From: Straminergon stramineum
Taxonomy: Eukaryota; Streptophyta; Bryopsida; Hypnales; Calliergonaceae
Reading direction: 5' to 3'
Length of the DNA stretch: 64,000 nucleotides
Assembly (NCBI GenBank): GCA_963920665.1
Contig: OY987270.1
Span: 22,718,019 to 22,782,018 of the forward strand
In this document: in pieces, positions 25,195 to 36,351 of the stretch
How positions within the stretch are numbered: position 1 is the first letter of the stretch
Layout of the letters: each line of letters starts with the position of its first letter
Notes under the pieces: model-generated
The model's input: only the letters and a program-made list of their open reading frames with translations
Database searches by the model: none
What the model was told of the DNA's origin: nothing
Made by a program: the position numbers and the translations under genes

Positions 25195-28100
25195 TCAACG
25201 CATCCGTCCTCGTTTGTTGCCTTGCCTTTGAGCTTCATACAAGTCCACTACCTCCTTGGCATTGACCATATGTTTGGCCTCTACCCAAGTTGCTTCCTTC
25301 TCATGATACCCCCGCCATTTCACCAAGTACTCTTTACCTTTCCTCTTGGTGTTTCTACTTTTCAAGATCCCTTCCACCTCATACTCAAGGTGGTCACCAA
25401 CCAACTCCGGTGGAGGCCGCAACACTTGCTTGCGCTCCGGCCTCAAGGTATCTTCATAATATGGCTTGAGCAATGAAACATGAAAAGTTGGATGCACCTT
25501 GATCTCCGGTGGTAATGTTAACTTATAGACATCCTCAAACAAGCGCTTTTCAATGACAAACGGACCCGCATACTTTGCCATGAATTTGGGAGTTAGACCC
25601 TCCGGTAAGGTGAAGTTTTTCACATTCAACCAAACCTTTTTGCCCTCCTCATACTCAACATGGCGTCGCCCTTTGTTCACTTGGTTCACATACCTCTTTT
25701 GTGCTTTGGCTAACCATACCTTGGTCTTTTCGAGCATTTGCTCTCTTTTGGCAATCAAGTCTTCTGCATCTTGGTTTGGCAACGGCTCCACTTGTGCTTG
25801 CTCCAAGGCTAAGTCGGTAGGCATAAGTGGCTCCACTCCATAGGCCACTTTGAACGGTGATTCCCCAGTCGCCGCATGCTTAGCTTTGTTGTAATTAAAC
25901 TCTGCCAAAACCAAGTACTCCGTCCAATCACTTTGGTCTGCACTCACGTAATTCCTTAGGTATTGATTGAGAACCCCATTCACCCTCTCCGTTTGTCCAT
26001 CGGTTTGAAGATGAAACGCCGTGCTAAACGCAAGTTTAGTCTTCATCTTACGAAACAAGTGCCTCCAAAATGCACTTGTAAACTTAGGGTCTCTATCCGA
26101 AACAATCACCCTTGGCAATCCGTGATGTCGCCACCACATGTTGAGGAACAAGACCGCGATCTCCAATGCAGTCGCCGTCCCCCGAGTTGGCTCCATGAGT
26201 GCCAACTTGCTAAAGCGATCTACCACCACAAAGATCGCATCATACCCTCGTGACATCGGAAGGCTTGTGATGAAGTCCATGGAAATACATTCCCATGGCC
26301 CACTTGGAATAGGCAAAGGTCGTAACAATCCCGCTTGCTTTTGATAAGATGCCCGGTTGCCTTGGCAAATGACACAAGTCTTCACATAATGGGTAATGTC
26401 TTCCTTCATCCCCGGCCAATAAAACCTCTTGCTAATCAAACATATGGTGGATTTCTCCCCCCTATGCCCGGCCAAAGGGTTATCATGTTCCTCTTTCAAC
26501 ACGGTTAACCTCAACTTGCCACTTGGAACATATACCCTAGTTTGTTTGAACTTGATCAAGTCTTCATGCAACCGGATTCCTTTCACTTTCTTACCACTTC
26601 GCAAGTCACTCAAAAACTTTTGAGCTTCCGGATCCTTCATATATGCCTCCCTTATCTTCCTAGCCAAGTCCCCTTCACCCGCATACATCATGCGCAAAAT
26701 TTGGGTGGTACTTGGCCTATGCTCCTCCTTCCGACTTAGTGCATCCGGCACTACATTCTCACGCCCCGGCTTGTGGATCAACTCCACATTCATAAGTGCC
26801 AAGGTATCATACCACCTCAATTGCTTCGGTGACACCCGAGCTTGGTTCTCAAAGTACTTCAAAGATACATTATCGGTGTATACCTTGGTCTTATGAAGAC
26901 CAAGGTAATGTTTCCATGTCTTCAAACAATGCACCACGGCAAACATTTCCTTCTCATGCGTTGGCCACTTGGTTTGAGTTCCATCAAGCTTTTTGCTCTC
27001 AAACGCAATAGGCCGCCCATCTTGCATGAGCACTCCTCCAATGGCAAAGTCGCTTGCATCGGTGTGCACCTCAAAAGGTTTCTCAAACTCGGGAAACTTC
27101 AATACTGGTGGAGAAGAAAGCTTTTGTTTGAGTTCTTCAAATGATCTCTCACAATCATCCGTCCACACTATGGCAAGGTTTTTCTTCAATAAGTCGGACA
27201 TAGGCTTGGCAATTTTGGAAAAGTCACGAATGAACCGTCTATAATAATTGGCCAACCCAAGAAAGGATCTAACTCCCTTTTGGGTTGTAGGCCTTTTCCA
27301 CTTTTGAATTGCCTCTACCTTTTTGTTGTCCGGCTTGATTCCCGACCCCGTCATAATGTGTCCCAAGAACTCCATTTCCATCAAACCAAACTCACTTTTC
27401 TCCCCATTTGCATACAACTTGTTATCCCTTAGTTTTTGAAGCACCACCTCAAGATGCCTAGCATGCTCCTCCGCCGTCTTGGAAAACACCAAAATGTCAT
27501 CAATGTATACAATGACAAACTCATCAAGCTCCTCATGAAATATCATATTCATGAGTGTGGTAAAAGTCGAAGGTCCATTGCACAATCCAAATGGCATGAC
27601 CAAAAACTCATAGGACCCATATCTTGTCCTACAAGCCATTTTCTCAACGTCACCTTCCGCAATGCGAATTTGGTAGTAACCCGATTTCAAGTCAATGCGG
27701 CTATAGTACTTAGCCCCCGCCAACCGATCAAAGAGATCATTAATTCGAGGCAAAGGATAGTTGTTCTTGATGGTTACCTTATTGAGAGCCCGGTAATCCA
27801 CACACATGCGGAGTTTCCCATCTTTCTTGTCCACAAACAAGACCGGTGCTCCATAAGGTGACTTGCTTTGGCGAATATACCCCTTTGCCAAAAGCTCCTT
27901 GAGTTGTTTCTTCAACTCTTCCAACTCCCTTTGGTTCAATCTATATGGTGCCTTGGACGGTGGCTCCGACCCCGGCACCACCTCAATCTTGTGATCCACT
28001 TCTCTCTTTGGTGGTAACTCATTGGGCAACTCTTGAGTAAGTACGTCCACAAACTTTCGGATTACATCACCAACACATTTTGGAGGTTGCTTCCCCTTAG

Positions 28101-29793
28101 CACCTCCATGGCTAACTCCTCCATGTGAGTCCGCCCGCATCACAATCAAAAACCTATTTTCCTCTAGGTCCTCAATGCTAGCTAGTAGGATTCGACTCCC
28201 CAATAATGAAGGAGTCCTAGTTATTTCCAACTCTATTTCCCTACCATCCGCATTAGCGACAACCTTCATCTTTGGTCGCCGCCGTATGTCTACCTCATAT
28301 GTATCCAAAAAGGTATTTCCTACGATGAAGTCCACTCCATCTATGTCACATACGGTGAAGTCTTCCACAAAAGAAAATTCTCCACACTTCACCTCTACAT
28401 CCGTCACAATGTGGCTTGTTTGGTGAGGCTTACCCTTGGCAAACCTCACATTGATGGGCTTGCTTGCCTTAGTCCTTTGCAAGCCCAACTCCTCCGCTGC
28501 TCTTGGACTTATAAACGAGTGGGTTGCCCCTGTATCCAACAAAAATGAAACATCACGTTGGCCAATGGTCCCTTGGAGAAATAACAACCTTGGTTTTATT
28601 TTGGTTCTACTTGCCTTAGCCACAAAGCCTCCATGAAGCAAGTGTTTTGTCAAGTGGGTGCGCATGCTTTGAGTACTCACCCGCGGTTTGGTGCAACCCT
28701 TTGCCATGTAGCCCTTCTCACCACAATTGAAGCAAGTCATTTGACTTCCATCCCCCTTTGGCTTGTTGTCACCTTCCGCTTTTCCTTTAGTAGAACCCCC
28801 TTTATTCCCACTTGGTTGTCCTCCATCTTGCCCATGCTTCCGCTTTTGCCAAACATGTTTCCTTAGTTGGTGCTTCGAATGTGCCTTGGTAGATTCATGT
28901 GTTGAGGCCCCATCTTTGGACCTCTTGTTGGGACCTTCATCGTCCCCAATCCTCTCCGCAAGCTTCAATAACTCAGCACATGATTCTGACAACCTTGGCA
29001 TTCGAAACAATGCTCGTTCCGCCCAACTTTGGAGTCCATTGAAGAAAATGATCTTCTTCGCCAATTCATCTAACTTTGGGAGTACACTTAGTTGTGCGTT
29101 GAACTCCCGCACATACCCCCTCAAAGTGCCGGTTTGCTTCAACCGCACTAATGCCATCCCATCACGAAGGTCTTGGTACTCCGGTGTGAACCGGTTACCT
29201 AGTAGTTCCTTGAAACTAGCCCAATCAAGGTTCTCCACCACCTCTCCATTTTCCTCTTTGTATTGGGTCCACCACGTCAAGGCATGATCTTTCAAGAAAG
29301 TCACCGCAATAGTGATCTTGTCCTCTTCAAATGCACGTTGAGCTTCGAAGTACATCTCCATCTCCACAAGAAAGTCCTTAACCTTATGAGCCTTGCCCAT
29401 CCCCGTGAAAGAAGAGGGCATGTTGGTCTTGCACAACTTGTGAGATGAAGAGCTTGAGCTCTTCTCTTTTAGCTCTCTAATTTCCCCTTGCATGTCCCGA
29501 AGAGTTTTGACAAGTTCCTCAAACATCACATCACGTGACTTCTTTTTTCGACTTCGTGGTGCCCTCAAAGGACTAGAGGCGGTATCCCGATTGTCTTCAC
29601 TAGCTTCTTGGTTCCCACTATGTTTCATAGCTAGCCCTTCTTGCTTCGCTATGGGGTTCACTCTTTCCTCCGAAGAGTGCACCCTTTCACCTTGTGTTTC
29701 TGAGGCTTCTCCATGCTCTTGACCTTGACTACGTGTTCGTCGACCCTGTTCAGAAGGCTCAACTTCCCCAACTTTGGTACCCTTTCTAGCCAT
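25195..29793 (-). CDS. Gag-Pol polyprotein of a chromovirus (Ty3/gypsy), 1,532 aa, intact
   Basis: ATG at 29793-29791 is the first in frame after the primer site; the frame itself opens at 29838, inside the primer-site region. Order from the N-terminus: gag (~135-285, with LTWWTQYK), a zinc knuckle at 354-367 ([14 protein letters not shown]), aspartic protease (DTGA 420-423), reverse transcriptase (~615-795; YIDD 763-766), RNase H (~906-1022; HTDAS), integrase zinc finger (H1103, H1110, C1140, C1143), integrase core (D1173, D1233, E1269, 35 residues between the last two), GPF motif 1410-1412, chromodomain ~1469-1520 (YEVEGIL, VKWRGY). It makes the particle and the enzymes that copy RNA to DNA and insert it; the chromodomain of the family steers insertion to silent chromatin. 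There are no stops or frameshifts in 4.6 kb. Odd: the zinc knuckle has Tyr362 in place of its His. Gag and Pol share one frame. Confidence 0.97.
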   Translation of the reverse strand: MARKGTKVGEVEPSEQGRRTRSQGQEHGEASETQGERVHSSEERVNPIAKQEGLAMKHSGNQEASEDNRDTASSPLRAPRSRKKKSRDVMFEELVKTLRDMQGEIRELKEKSSSSSSHKLCKTNMPSSFTGMGKAHKVKDFLVEMEMYFEAQRAFEEDKITIAVTFLKDHALTWWTQYKEENGEVVENLDWASFKELLGNRFTPEYQDLRDGMALVRLKQTGTLRGYVREFNAQLSVLPKLDELAKKIIFFNGLQSWAERALFRMPRLSESCAELLKLAERIGDDEGPNKRSKDGASTHESTKAHSKHQLRKHVWQKRKHGQDGGQPSGNKGGSTKGKAEGDNKPKGDGSQMTCFNCGEKGYMAKGCTKPRVSTQSMRTHLTKHLLHGGFVAKASRTKIKPRLLFLQGTIGQRDVSFLLDTGATHSFISPRAAEELGLQRTKASKPINVRFAKGKPHQTSHIVTDVEVKCGEFSFVEDFTVCDIDGVDFIVGNTFLDTYEVDIRRRPKMKVVANADGREIELEITRTPSLLGSRILLASIEDLEENRFLIVMRADSHGGVSHGGAKGKQPPKCVGDVIRKFVDVLTQELPNELPPKREVDHKIEVVPGSEPPSKAPYRLNQRELEELKKQLKELLAKGYIRQSKSPYGAPVLFVDKKDGKLRMCVDYRALNKVTIKNNYPLPRINDLFDRLAGAKYYSRIDLKSGYYQIRIAEGDVEKMACRTRYGSYEFLVMPFGLCNGPSTFTTLMNMIFHEELDEFVIVYIDDILVFSKTAEEHARHLEVVLQKLRDNKLYANGEKSEFGLMEMEFLGHIMTGSGIKPDNKKVEAIQKWKRPTTQKGVRSFLGLANYYRRFIRDFSKIAKPMSDLLKKNLAIVWTDDCERSFEELKQKLSSPPVLKFPEFEKPFEVHTDASDFAIGGVLMQDGRPIAFESKKLDGTQTKWPTHEKEMFAVVHCLKTWKHYLGLHKTKVYTDNVSLKYFENQARVSPKQLRWYDTLALMNVELIHKPGRENVVPDALSRKEEHRPSTTQILRMMYAGEGDLARKIREAYMKDPEAQKFLSDLRSGKKVKGIRLHEDLIKFKQTRVYVPSGKLRLTVLKEEHDNPLAGHRGEKSTICLISKRFYWPGMKEDITHYVKTCVICQGNRASYQKQAGLLRPLPIPSGPWECISMDFITSLPMSRGYDAIFVVVDRFSKLALMEPTRGTATALEIAVLFLNMWWRHHGLPRVIVSDRDPKFTSAFWRHLFRKMKTKLAFSTAFHLQTDGQTERVNGVLNQYLRNYVSADQSDWTEYLVLAEFNYNKAKHAATGESPFKVAYGVEPLMPTDLALEQAQVEPLPNQDAEDLIAKREQMLEKTKVWLAKAQKRYVNQVNKGRRHVEYEEGKKVWLNVKNFTLPEGLTPKFMAKYAGPFVIEKRLFEDVYKLTLPPEIKVHPTFHVSLLKPYYEDTLRPERKQVLRPPPELVGDHLEYEVEGILKSRNTKRKGKEYLVKWRGYHEKEATWVEAKHMVNAKEVVDLYEAQRQGNKRGRMR

Positions 29794-29825
29794 GCCTTCC
29801 AAACTCCGTCGCACTACGTAGCCCT

Positions 29826-29837
29826 GCTCTGATACCA
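29826..29837 (-). promoter_or_regulatory. Primer binding site for initiator tRNA-Met
   Basis: On the minus strand TGGTATCAGAGC lies two bases inside the 5' LTR. It is complementary to the 3' end of plant initiator tRNA-Met, the usual primer of plant chromoviruses, and sets the element's orientation. Confidence 0.95.
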
Positions 29838-29839
29838 AG

Positions 29840-30962
29840 TGTCGCGCCCCCTAGTGGCACTTACCACCTTAAGCTCACTTTCCAAACCCTTAATACCTTA
29901 GTGCCACTAAGGTTCACGCTCTCCTAACACTGCACATGCCACGCACCCACAATGTTAGGTTCCACCTCAAGTCACAGGGTTTCCCCATTCCTCCGTGACT
30001 CCCAATCCTTTCCTTCCAATACTTAACTCCCACAAGACACCGGGCATGTCATTTGATGACATGGGGCGGAACTTCCATTGATGTCCAAGCACTCGGTGAG
30101 GCACTACTCCCACCGGTGCTAACCGCCCTTGAATGGGACCCAACTCCCCACTAGGCCCAACCCAACTCATTTTGGGACTCACTAATCGGGACTCACCAAA
30201 CGGGACTCACACCATGGCCTAGTGTGAAGTGGGACACCACCCAACCGGTATCAAGGAGTGCACAAGCACTCCATGGTAACACACAAGTGGTGGTGAGGCT
30301 CCAACACTAACCTCACCACCCGGGGCCACTTAGGCTCACCATGGCACCATCCGGGAGTGAGGAGGGAGACCACCCCTCCTCATAGTACTCTCTGCGGGAT
30401 TCGGCAGCCCCCCCCATACTAGAGGTCACCGGGAACCCCCAAGATGCACCCCATCTTGGAAGACCACCCATTTCTCCCGATTCGCACTACTTTGGGACTC
30501 CCGAACTTCCACCCGGCATAACTTTGCGGTCCGGGATCCAAATCGCACATGCGACCCCATTTTCGACATCTACGCGACGCGTAGATGCCGATGGACTACT
30601 CACTTGCCCCATTCGGACAAGTACTCGCAAAGATAACGCCCTCCAAAGATTCGGGACACTCCCGCCGCGGCCAGGGCACTCCTGGCGCGACCGGGACACC
30701 CCGAACTTTGAACGCCCATCACTTTTGACTCGCAAGTCCAAATCACGCGTTCTTTGGACGGCTGGAAGCGTCTTCTCAAGACCTTTCCAAGCGTATATCA
30801 CACGCCCCCAAATTCGTCCGGATCAGAGCGCTACATCGCTCTGATCGCTCGGGACTCCTAGTCCCCCTCACCTCATCTCTTGCAAGGCTTGGGGCGTCAC
30901 CCCCAATGTCCCCCTTGCTCACCAAGGTGGCACGGGCACGCCTTGTGATGAGGGTCGTGACA
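29840..30962 (-). repeat. 5' LTR of the chromovirus, 1,123 bp
   Basis: Complete, without gap. It carries two units of the 20-bp GC-rich repeat (30657-30696). Being upstream of gag-pol on the minus strand it should hold the element's promoter, though no TATA box is obvious in this GC-rich DNA. Confidence 0.96.
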
Positions 30963-33039
30963 ATTACTTCGGTATGCAGTTCGAAGGGGGCATTGGATAC
31001 CACCAAGTGAGAGTCACCGACTACCTATGCTTGGATTAGCAGACTTGGCCTTAAAGATGCGGGGTAAAAACTTCACTAGCAACGCTATGGAAGTGGGTGC
31101 CATCACCACCGCACGATAGGAGCACAAGGGTACTTCAATCGGGCCAAATTGTGCGAGAACAAACCCCAGAGTTGGTGTCCATTGGAGACGTCTATCAAGA
31201 TGCTCAAGAGATGCCCTGTTTGACCCCACCAAGAGCTAAACAAAGTGCCATGACCGCCATCGACTACTCCAAGTATTAGGGACTACGTCGGTATGACGGT
31301 TGGACGTCAGACTAGCAAGACATTTCATGGATGGCAGAATTCTGAGATTTTACAAGTAATTCATTTGACGAAGCTAATTCTAATTGGGAGCTTTTGAGTG
31401 GCATTGATGATACATTAGGAGAAGAGACAGATTTGGACCTTATGGCATACAAAGAATTTTTTCACATCGATAAAGAGCATGCTGCAACTATGGAGTGTAT
31501 TCATATTTTGTATGGTGATGTAGAGTGGGGACAGTACACGGAGGTTCTAGCTAGGAACCCCTCCACCTTCATAGGACCTCAACTTAGGCCTACTCAAAGG
31601 TTTGGGCGGAACATACAACCTCCACAATACTTTTTTGACCTGTGGTGGGACACGGCTACAATTGGTGTTCTTGTACAACAAATGAATTTGTATACGAGAT
31701 AGCAGTGTACGATCGTGAATGACCCGAGGAGGTGAAGTCAACCACCTCGCTTGAATGGCGGATCAAAGTGGAAAGACAAGGATGCTGTGGAGCTCCAATT
31801 ATGGGGATTGTGATTTTGATGGGTTTGAAGTTATGCCCCTCCATTTGTCAGTAATGGAAGAAGGACCCATTTTAGAGGTGTGGCATGATTCCCTAGGTGA
31901 TGAGCCGAGACTAGTTTGAATGTCTCTTCCGTTGCCTCCATTGCGCGGATAACTCGACATTGTGCTAGAATAAAGAAGTAGAGGAGTACGACAAAATTGG
32001 CAAAGTGCATTGGATAATTGATCATTTTGTGGCACGATCACAGGAGTTGTTCAATTGCAAGAAGTACTTCACTTGTGATGAGGTGATGATCCCATATCGT
32101 GACCATTTCTCACCCATTCGCCAATACATCCCAACCAAACCTACGAAGTATAGAATCAAATGTTGGGTGGTAGTTTCCAACCCAAGCTGCTATATATACA
32201 ACATTATACCATACCTTGGGAAGAAAGGAGGACAACCGGAACTGTCACAAGGGGAGCGTGTGGTGCATGAGCTAACAACTGGATTGGGTCATACATCACA
32301 CACAGTGGTGTCTGACAACTTCTTCACGTTTCCTCAATTGTTTGATGGCTTGCTACAACGAGGGATCTTTGCTACTGGGACCGTGAAGGGGAATTGTGTG
32401 GGTTTCCCCTCTTGTCTCATGGGTATGAAGAGAGGTGACCATCCAAGGTCGACCTCATTTTGGCAAATGCACAAGTTGCACCGAATGGCAACAACCACTT
32501 GGTTCGACTCAAAGCCAATTTCTTTCCTGAGTACCTCTTCAAATCCAGTAGGGGAGGCAAGTGCATTCCGGCGGTTAAAAGGGACATGACAAGAGATCTC
32601 CACGTCTCTACAACAAGTCGAATATCAACAACACATGAGAGGTGTGGACTTGATCGATCAAATGCGTTGGGATTACACAGTTCAATTCCACTCACGGAAG
32701 TGGTGGCACAAGTTGTTCTTCTTCATAGTGGATTCATTGCTCCATAACACTTGGGTGCTTTACCATGATGATCGTGTACATCGTAGGGAGCAGGATGTTG
32801 GAGGTCATTTAGGATTTTACTTGAACGTTGCGAAGTCATTGATTGCGTCGGCTATACCACTACCTTGAATTTGTAGTCCCCACAACATCCACCCTGATGC
32901 CATCCAGTACACCGTTAGGCATCCAAAAGGTTTACGGAAGTGTTGTCGTTTGTGCAAGAAAAAACAACACCGTGTGTGCAAAGCCTATTAGTGGTTGCCT
33001 TATTGTGATGAACCGTGCTTCGGAAAACTTCACAGCTAG

Positions 33040-34054
33040 AAGAAGTGGGCCTTGAGATTGTCATAGTAATCTAACCAAGGCACCTTGACTGTGTGTAGAT
33101 TGGCTGTTGACGATGCAACATACCTCCCCGAGATCTGCCTCAAGGAGTAGGCACTACAGTCGCCATTGAAGTCGTCGTAGCTAGGGTGTTGCCTACACAA
33201 GCGCTTGAGTAAGTCTGCAACACCAGTCGGCATGGTAGCTCTTGGTGTATAGGTTGGCAGGGAAGTGCTTGAGGGATTTGAGCACAATTTTGGTTTTGTG
33301 TAGGATTTGTGATTGTGTCCAAAGACTCTATGCAAGGGTGCTTAGTTTTCAGTGTAGGCTAATTGCCCCGTCTGCATTTTATTTTTGCAGAAGTCCTTGA
33401 TGGACTGTATTGTTGATTTCATGAAATTTTACAAACCTTTTCAGTTGACCATCCGTGTTGTACTCAATTCGCACTTTGCTTATCGTAAGTTAGTTGTTAG
33501 CGAAGTGTGCAAATTGTTGTCATAGGCCATGGTCTTCGTCAGAGGGAGACAATGGTTTGAGAATTCGATATAGGCGTCTGCGTTTCCTGCAAAATCCTCC
33601 CCATTGACTAGACCTGCATAGTTGGTCACTGTCACCGTGGTGTCCAATTCATTCCGGTGTCTCCTCTCTGGAGACCCTCGATTCTCCTCTTTTCTACCTC
33701 ACAACACATTTTACTGAGCTTTCGATTGCTCACGAAAATTTGCATAGTGGAAGATCATACCCTTATACTCATATGTTCTGATTTTGACGCAATTTTGTTT
33801 ATCACTCCTTTTGCCACAAATTCTAAAGCACTCGAAAGCAATTTCAAAAGCGACTCAAACTCCAACTTCCACCCCAATCGGCATGAAATTACAGAACATT
33901 GGACCATTGGAATTCCATGCCATTTGCTGCAACTAGCTCGCGAGGAAAGCATTTTTCAATCCATGTGGTTATTCTACCGAGATTCCACCCCAATTGGACA
34001 CCAAAGCCAGATTTTTGCGTTCCTCTCAAAAAATTCTCTTGACAGTGAGTCGGA
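33040..34054 (+). other. 3' non-coding part of the piggyBac-like element
   Basis: It lies between the transposase stop and the right terminal repeat (34055-34071). A 136-codon open frame (33657-34067) runs into the terminal repeat and has no recognisable domain; I take it as chance. Confidence 0.6.
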
Positions 34055-34220
34055 CCTTGGGCAGTAAGGGGTTAATGAAGCACAAAATAGGGTTTTTTTT
34101 TTTTTACATGTACCCATGGATTGACTTGGGGGATGAGTGAGGGGGTCAATCCATCCCGACCCGAAAGAGGGGGCAATTTTTACATTTACCTTTGGCCGGG
34201 GCATTAAGGGGGTCAATCTA

Positions 34221-34453
34221 GCTAGGGTGGTTGACCCCCTTGCTTGTCCCCAAGGGAAAAATCTGAATTTTTTTCTTTTTCACTCATGATAAAATTAAAA
34301 AATTTTGAATTTATATTCACAATCAGGGGCCCAAATTTTGTTAGAAGAGGTACAAAAGATAAATTAATGAAGCACAAAATACAGGGGCTTTTTTTTTTAC
34401 ATGCACCCATGGATTGACTTGGGGGACGAGTGAGGGGGTCAATCCACCCTAGC
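34221..34453. mobile_element. Intact 233-bp inverted-repeat MITE, sister of the split copy
   Basis: The terminal repeats are 34221-34240 (GCTAGGGTGGTTGACCCCCT) and 34433-34453, which read inward differs by one extra A. The centre carries GAGGTACAAAAGATAAA, TTAA (34364-34367) and TGAAGCACAAAATA, the same sequence that flanks the piggyBac-like element on its two sides. The copy is therefore the unoccupied version of that insertion site. It lies 58 bp from the split copy in the same orientation. Confidence 0.85.
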
Positions 34454-35025
34454 CATCAATCCTACCTGGCTTGCTAGCGTAGGAACAACGCACAATCCGA
34501 GGAGTTTTGTAGGAAAATCGGAGAATTTCCTAGCTTCTAGAAGGTGGCTCGGATTTTTCAAATTTACCCTGGAAGTGGGCCTAGAGGGTGTAAATTTTAT
34601 TGGTTGATATCCCCCATTTCCTAATGGAATTTGGCAATTAGTTGCCATTTTTGTTTTTTAACTTGCTGCTTTCCTAAATGTCAAAAATGGGTCCGGTTAT
34701 GCATTTGGGTGGTGGATTTTTACTCATTCCCCATTTTTTTTGGTTAAAGTGTTCGTGTCTTTCACTTCTAATTTTTTTCTTAGAGTATTCTTGGTAGGAG
34801 TTGAACCTGGTGAAGCCCCTACCATCTTAGGGGCAAGCCGATGTAGCCTTCGGAAATACAAGGATCCAAAAAGGGTCCAAGTATTTTTTGGAGGCTAGTT
34901 AGTACTTCAAGTCAAGTATCATAAATTTAGTATTCTAGAAGTTTTTCCAAGTTCCAATGGCAAAAAGACAACTACCTCCAAATTTGCAAACTTAACTATT
35001 TTACTTGTTTGGGATTCACAAGTAC
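34454..35025. other. Intergenic DNA, no gene seen
   Basis: Moderate GC just after the MITE (to about 34640), AT-rich after that. The open frame 34439-34648 on the minus strand overlaps the MITE end and has no family features. Confidence 0.5.
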
Positions 35026-35029
35026 TTAA

Positions 35030-35841
35030 CCCCCTAAGTGCCTAAACCTTTCCAAGTGTTTTGACTATAAAAAAAGAGCATGGGCTTATAGTTATCCGCA
35101 ATGAAGCAAATTGTTTTCTTTCAAAATCTAATCATATAGATGTTTAAAGAGCTTACTAATTAGTACACCTACCAATTTTGAGAGCAAAATTGCATACTAG
35201 GAGTTGTGAGATTATAACAAGAGAAATGTACATTTTCTATTTTTAGTATGTTGCCCCTCTCCACAATAATTCAGAAATTTACATATAAATTTTTGGGGGG
35301 ATTAGAGGTGACATGATCAACTACAAATTGTATTAGCACACTACAATGCACTTCCAAAAACCTTAAGTTCAAATGAAGAACTATCAAACTCATTACACAA
35401 TCCACCTTGAAATTGTTGGAATGTAATTTTTTTATAAGTAGAAATCACAATTAACTCCAAATCAACATTTGCATGTTTAAATTTTCAATGGTGAAAATCA
35501 TGAAAACACTTTACTCTTTCCATTGGGACCATTTTCAAAACAAATGGATAAATATAATTTTTTAGATCTCAAATCAAGTGAAATTGGCAAGCTTCATTCA
35601 AAGCCAAGAAATTAAGTAAAATTTGCAATCTTTACTCTTCCACTAAGATACAAATATGCCCTTGAGGACTTCTCAAAATTCAAGTATTTAACTTTTCCAG
35701 TGACAAATAAAAAATTTCAGTAGTTAATCCTTAAAATTGCCCATAAAAAATATTAAACAGGTCACAAGAATTTAACTACCCATCCCCAAATGAGCCTGAA
35801 ATTTTAGATCGACCATATAGGGTCCGTTAGGTAGTTAGGGG
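35030..35841. mobile_element. 812-bp piggyBac-like MITE with TTAA duplication
   Basis: TTAA at 35026-35029 and 35842-35845. The left end reads CCCCCTAAGTGCCTAAACC and the right end read inward CCCCTAACTACCTAACGG, agreeing over most of the first 15 bases with a one-base gap. The left end also agrees with the terminal repeat of the autonomous-type element (CCCCTTACTGCCCAAGG), 13 of 17 when one leading C is ignored. No reading frame. Confidence 0.68.
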
Positions 35842-35845
35842 TTAA

Positions 35846-36351
35846 AGCCAATTACATCAAATGTTGTGAGCAAAGTATAACACAATGAGTATACTACAAA
35901 AAAATTCTCTACACATGTCAAAATAATTTCCTAGAAAGCATGTGCTTGATCAGTTGCCCACCATAAAAAAGGCAAGTAAATCGATAATTTTCCTACATAC
36001 TCCTAGGACAGATGGCAAAATGGCCGAAGTTTTTTTTCCCTACTTGGTCCATTTCCGAAAATCTCCTTTTTTCATTAGGAACCACTTCCTACACTTTTCT
36101 ACCTTGTTCAGAAATGATCAAAATCAACCGGCTAGCTCGTAACTAAATGCCGGTACTCTCCGTAGCGACGGCTTCATCCCAGGTTCATCCCGGAGCGACG
36201 AGCTTCATCCCAGGTTCCTTTGGAGAGCCTTCATGTGCGCGGCGGCCCTGCGCGGACTTACTGCGCATGCCAACTGATCCCTGCCTGGCATTCTACGCTT
36301 CTTGACAGGATTTTGCTACTCAGCAGCTGTGAAAGTTATCAGTTCAACAGG
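35846..36351 (+). promoter_or_regulatory. Upstream region of the DUF2039 gene
   Basis: GC content rises sharply from about 36130, marking the start of the genic island. The segment should contain the promoter and 5' UTR; there is no clear TATA box, and the start of transcription cannot be placed from sequence. Confidence 0.4.

Larger units (their letters stand above)
22973..30962 (-). mobile_element. Full-length Ty3/gypsy chromovirus, young and apparently intact
   Basis: The two LTRs (22973-24306 and 29840-30962) start TG and end CA on the plus strand and are flanked by the 5-bp duplication ATTAC (22968-22972 and 30963-30967). Transcription runs on the minus strand. A primer site for initiator tRNA-Met lies next to the 5' LTR and a purine-rich tract next to the 3' LTR. 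A single uninterrupted gag-pol frame ends in a chromodomain. Outside the internal tandem repeat the LTRs differ at only four positions by my comparison, so insertion was recent. It lies inside the transposase pseudogene of the piggyBac-like element. The LTRs are far richer in GC than the surroundings. Confidence 0.96.
22090..33039 (+). pseudogene. piggyBac-type (DDD) transposase pseudogene, interrupted at 22973-30967
   Basis: One frame runs from about 22090 to 22972, resumes in the same phase after the insertion (30968) to ~31808, then shifts by one base and continues to the TAG at 33037-33039; roughly 980 codons. The N-terminal part is Arg/Gly-rich, then holds an unrecognised block (NPVGDHWGATARIGANKGP, GGIGYHQVRVTDYL). 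From ~31600 the family pattern is clear: FFDLWWDT, LILMGL-like helix, CDEVMIPYRDHF, IRQYIPTKPTKYRIK, SDNFFTFPQL, RGVDLIDQM, HSRKWWHKLFFF. Catalytic aspartates are at 32077-32079, 32314-32316 and 32647-32649; the 79-residue spacing of the first two resembles insect piggyBac. The C-terminal Cys-rich cross-brace domain is recognisable at 32930-33036 (CCRLCKKK, YCDEPCFGKLH). I count 16 in-frame stops (10 TAG, 4 TGA, 2 TAA), so it is dead. The family cuts and pastes at TTAA in the nucleus. Confidence 0.88.
21004..34071 (+). mobile_element. Autonomous-type piggyBac-like transposon, decayed, itself split by a chromovirus
   Basis: TTAA at 21000-21003 and at 34072-34075 are the target-site copies. The left end reads CACCTCACCATCCAAGG and the right end read inward is CCCCTTACTGCCCAAGG; 12 of 17 match and four of the five differences are transitions. 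Without the 7,995-bp chromovirus insertion (element plus one TSD copy) the transposon is about 5.07 kb. It carries the transposase pseudogene (about 22090-33039) and an upstream decayed reading frame (21388-22015). The MITE sequence on either side rejoins exactly at TTAA, which fixes both ends independently of the terminal repeats. Confidence 0.88.
20867..34162. mobile_element. ~224-bp inverted-repeat MITE split by the piggyBac-like element
   Basis: The left part is 20867-21003 and the right part 34076-34162. The terminal inverted repeats are 20867-20888 and 34141-34162: the left starts GGGTCGGGGTGGATTGACCC and the right read inward differs at one of 22 bases. Joining the parts at TTAA gives an order matching the intact copy 34221-34453. 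I found no clear target duplication outside the inverted repeats, so its own superfamily is unassigned. Confidence 0.8.

Noticed and set aside
28763..29287. 174-codon plus-strand frame and similar plus frames across 25-29 kb
   Set aside because: Shadows of the chromovirus gag-pol frame on the other strand.
33657..34067. 136-codon frame at the right end of the piggyBac-like element
   Set aside because: It runs into the terminal inverted repeat and has no recognisable domain; taken as chance.
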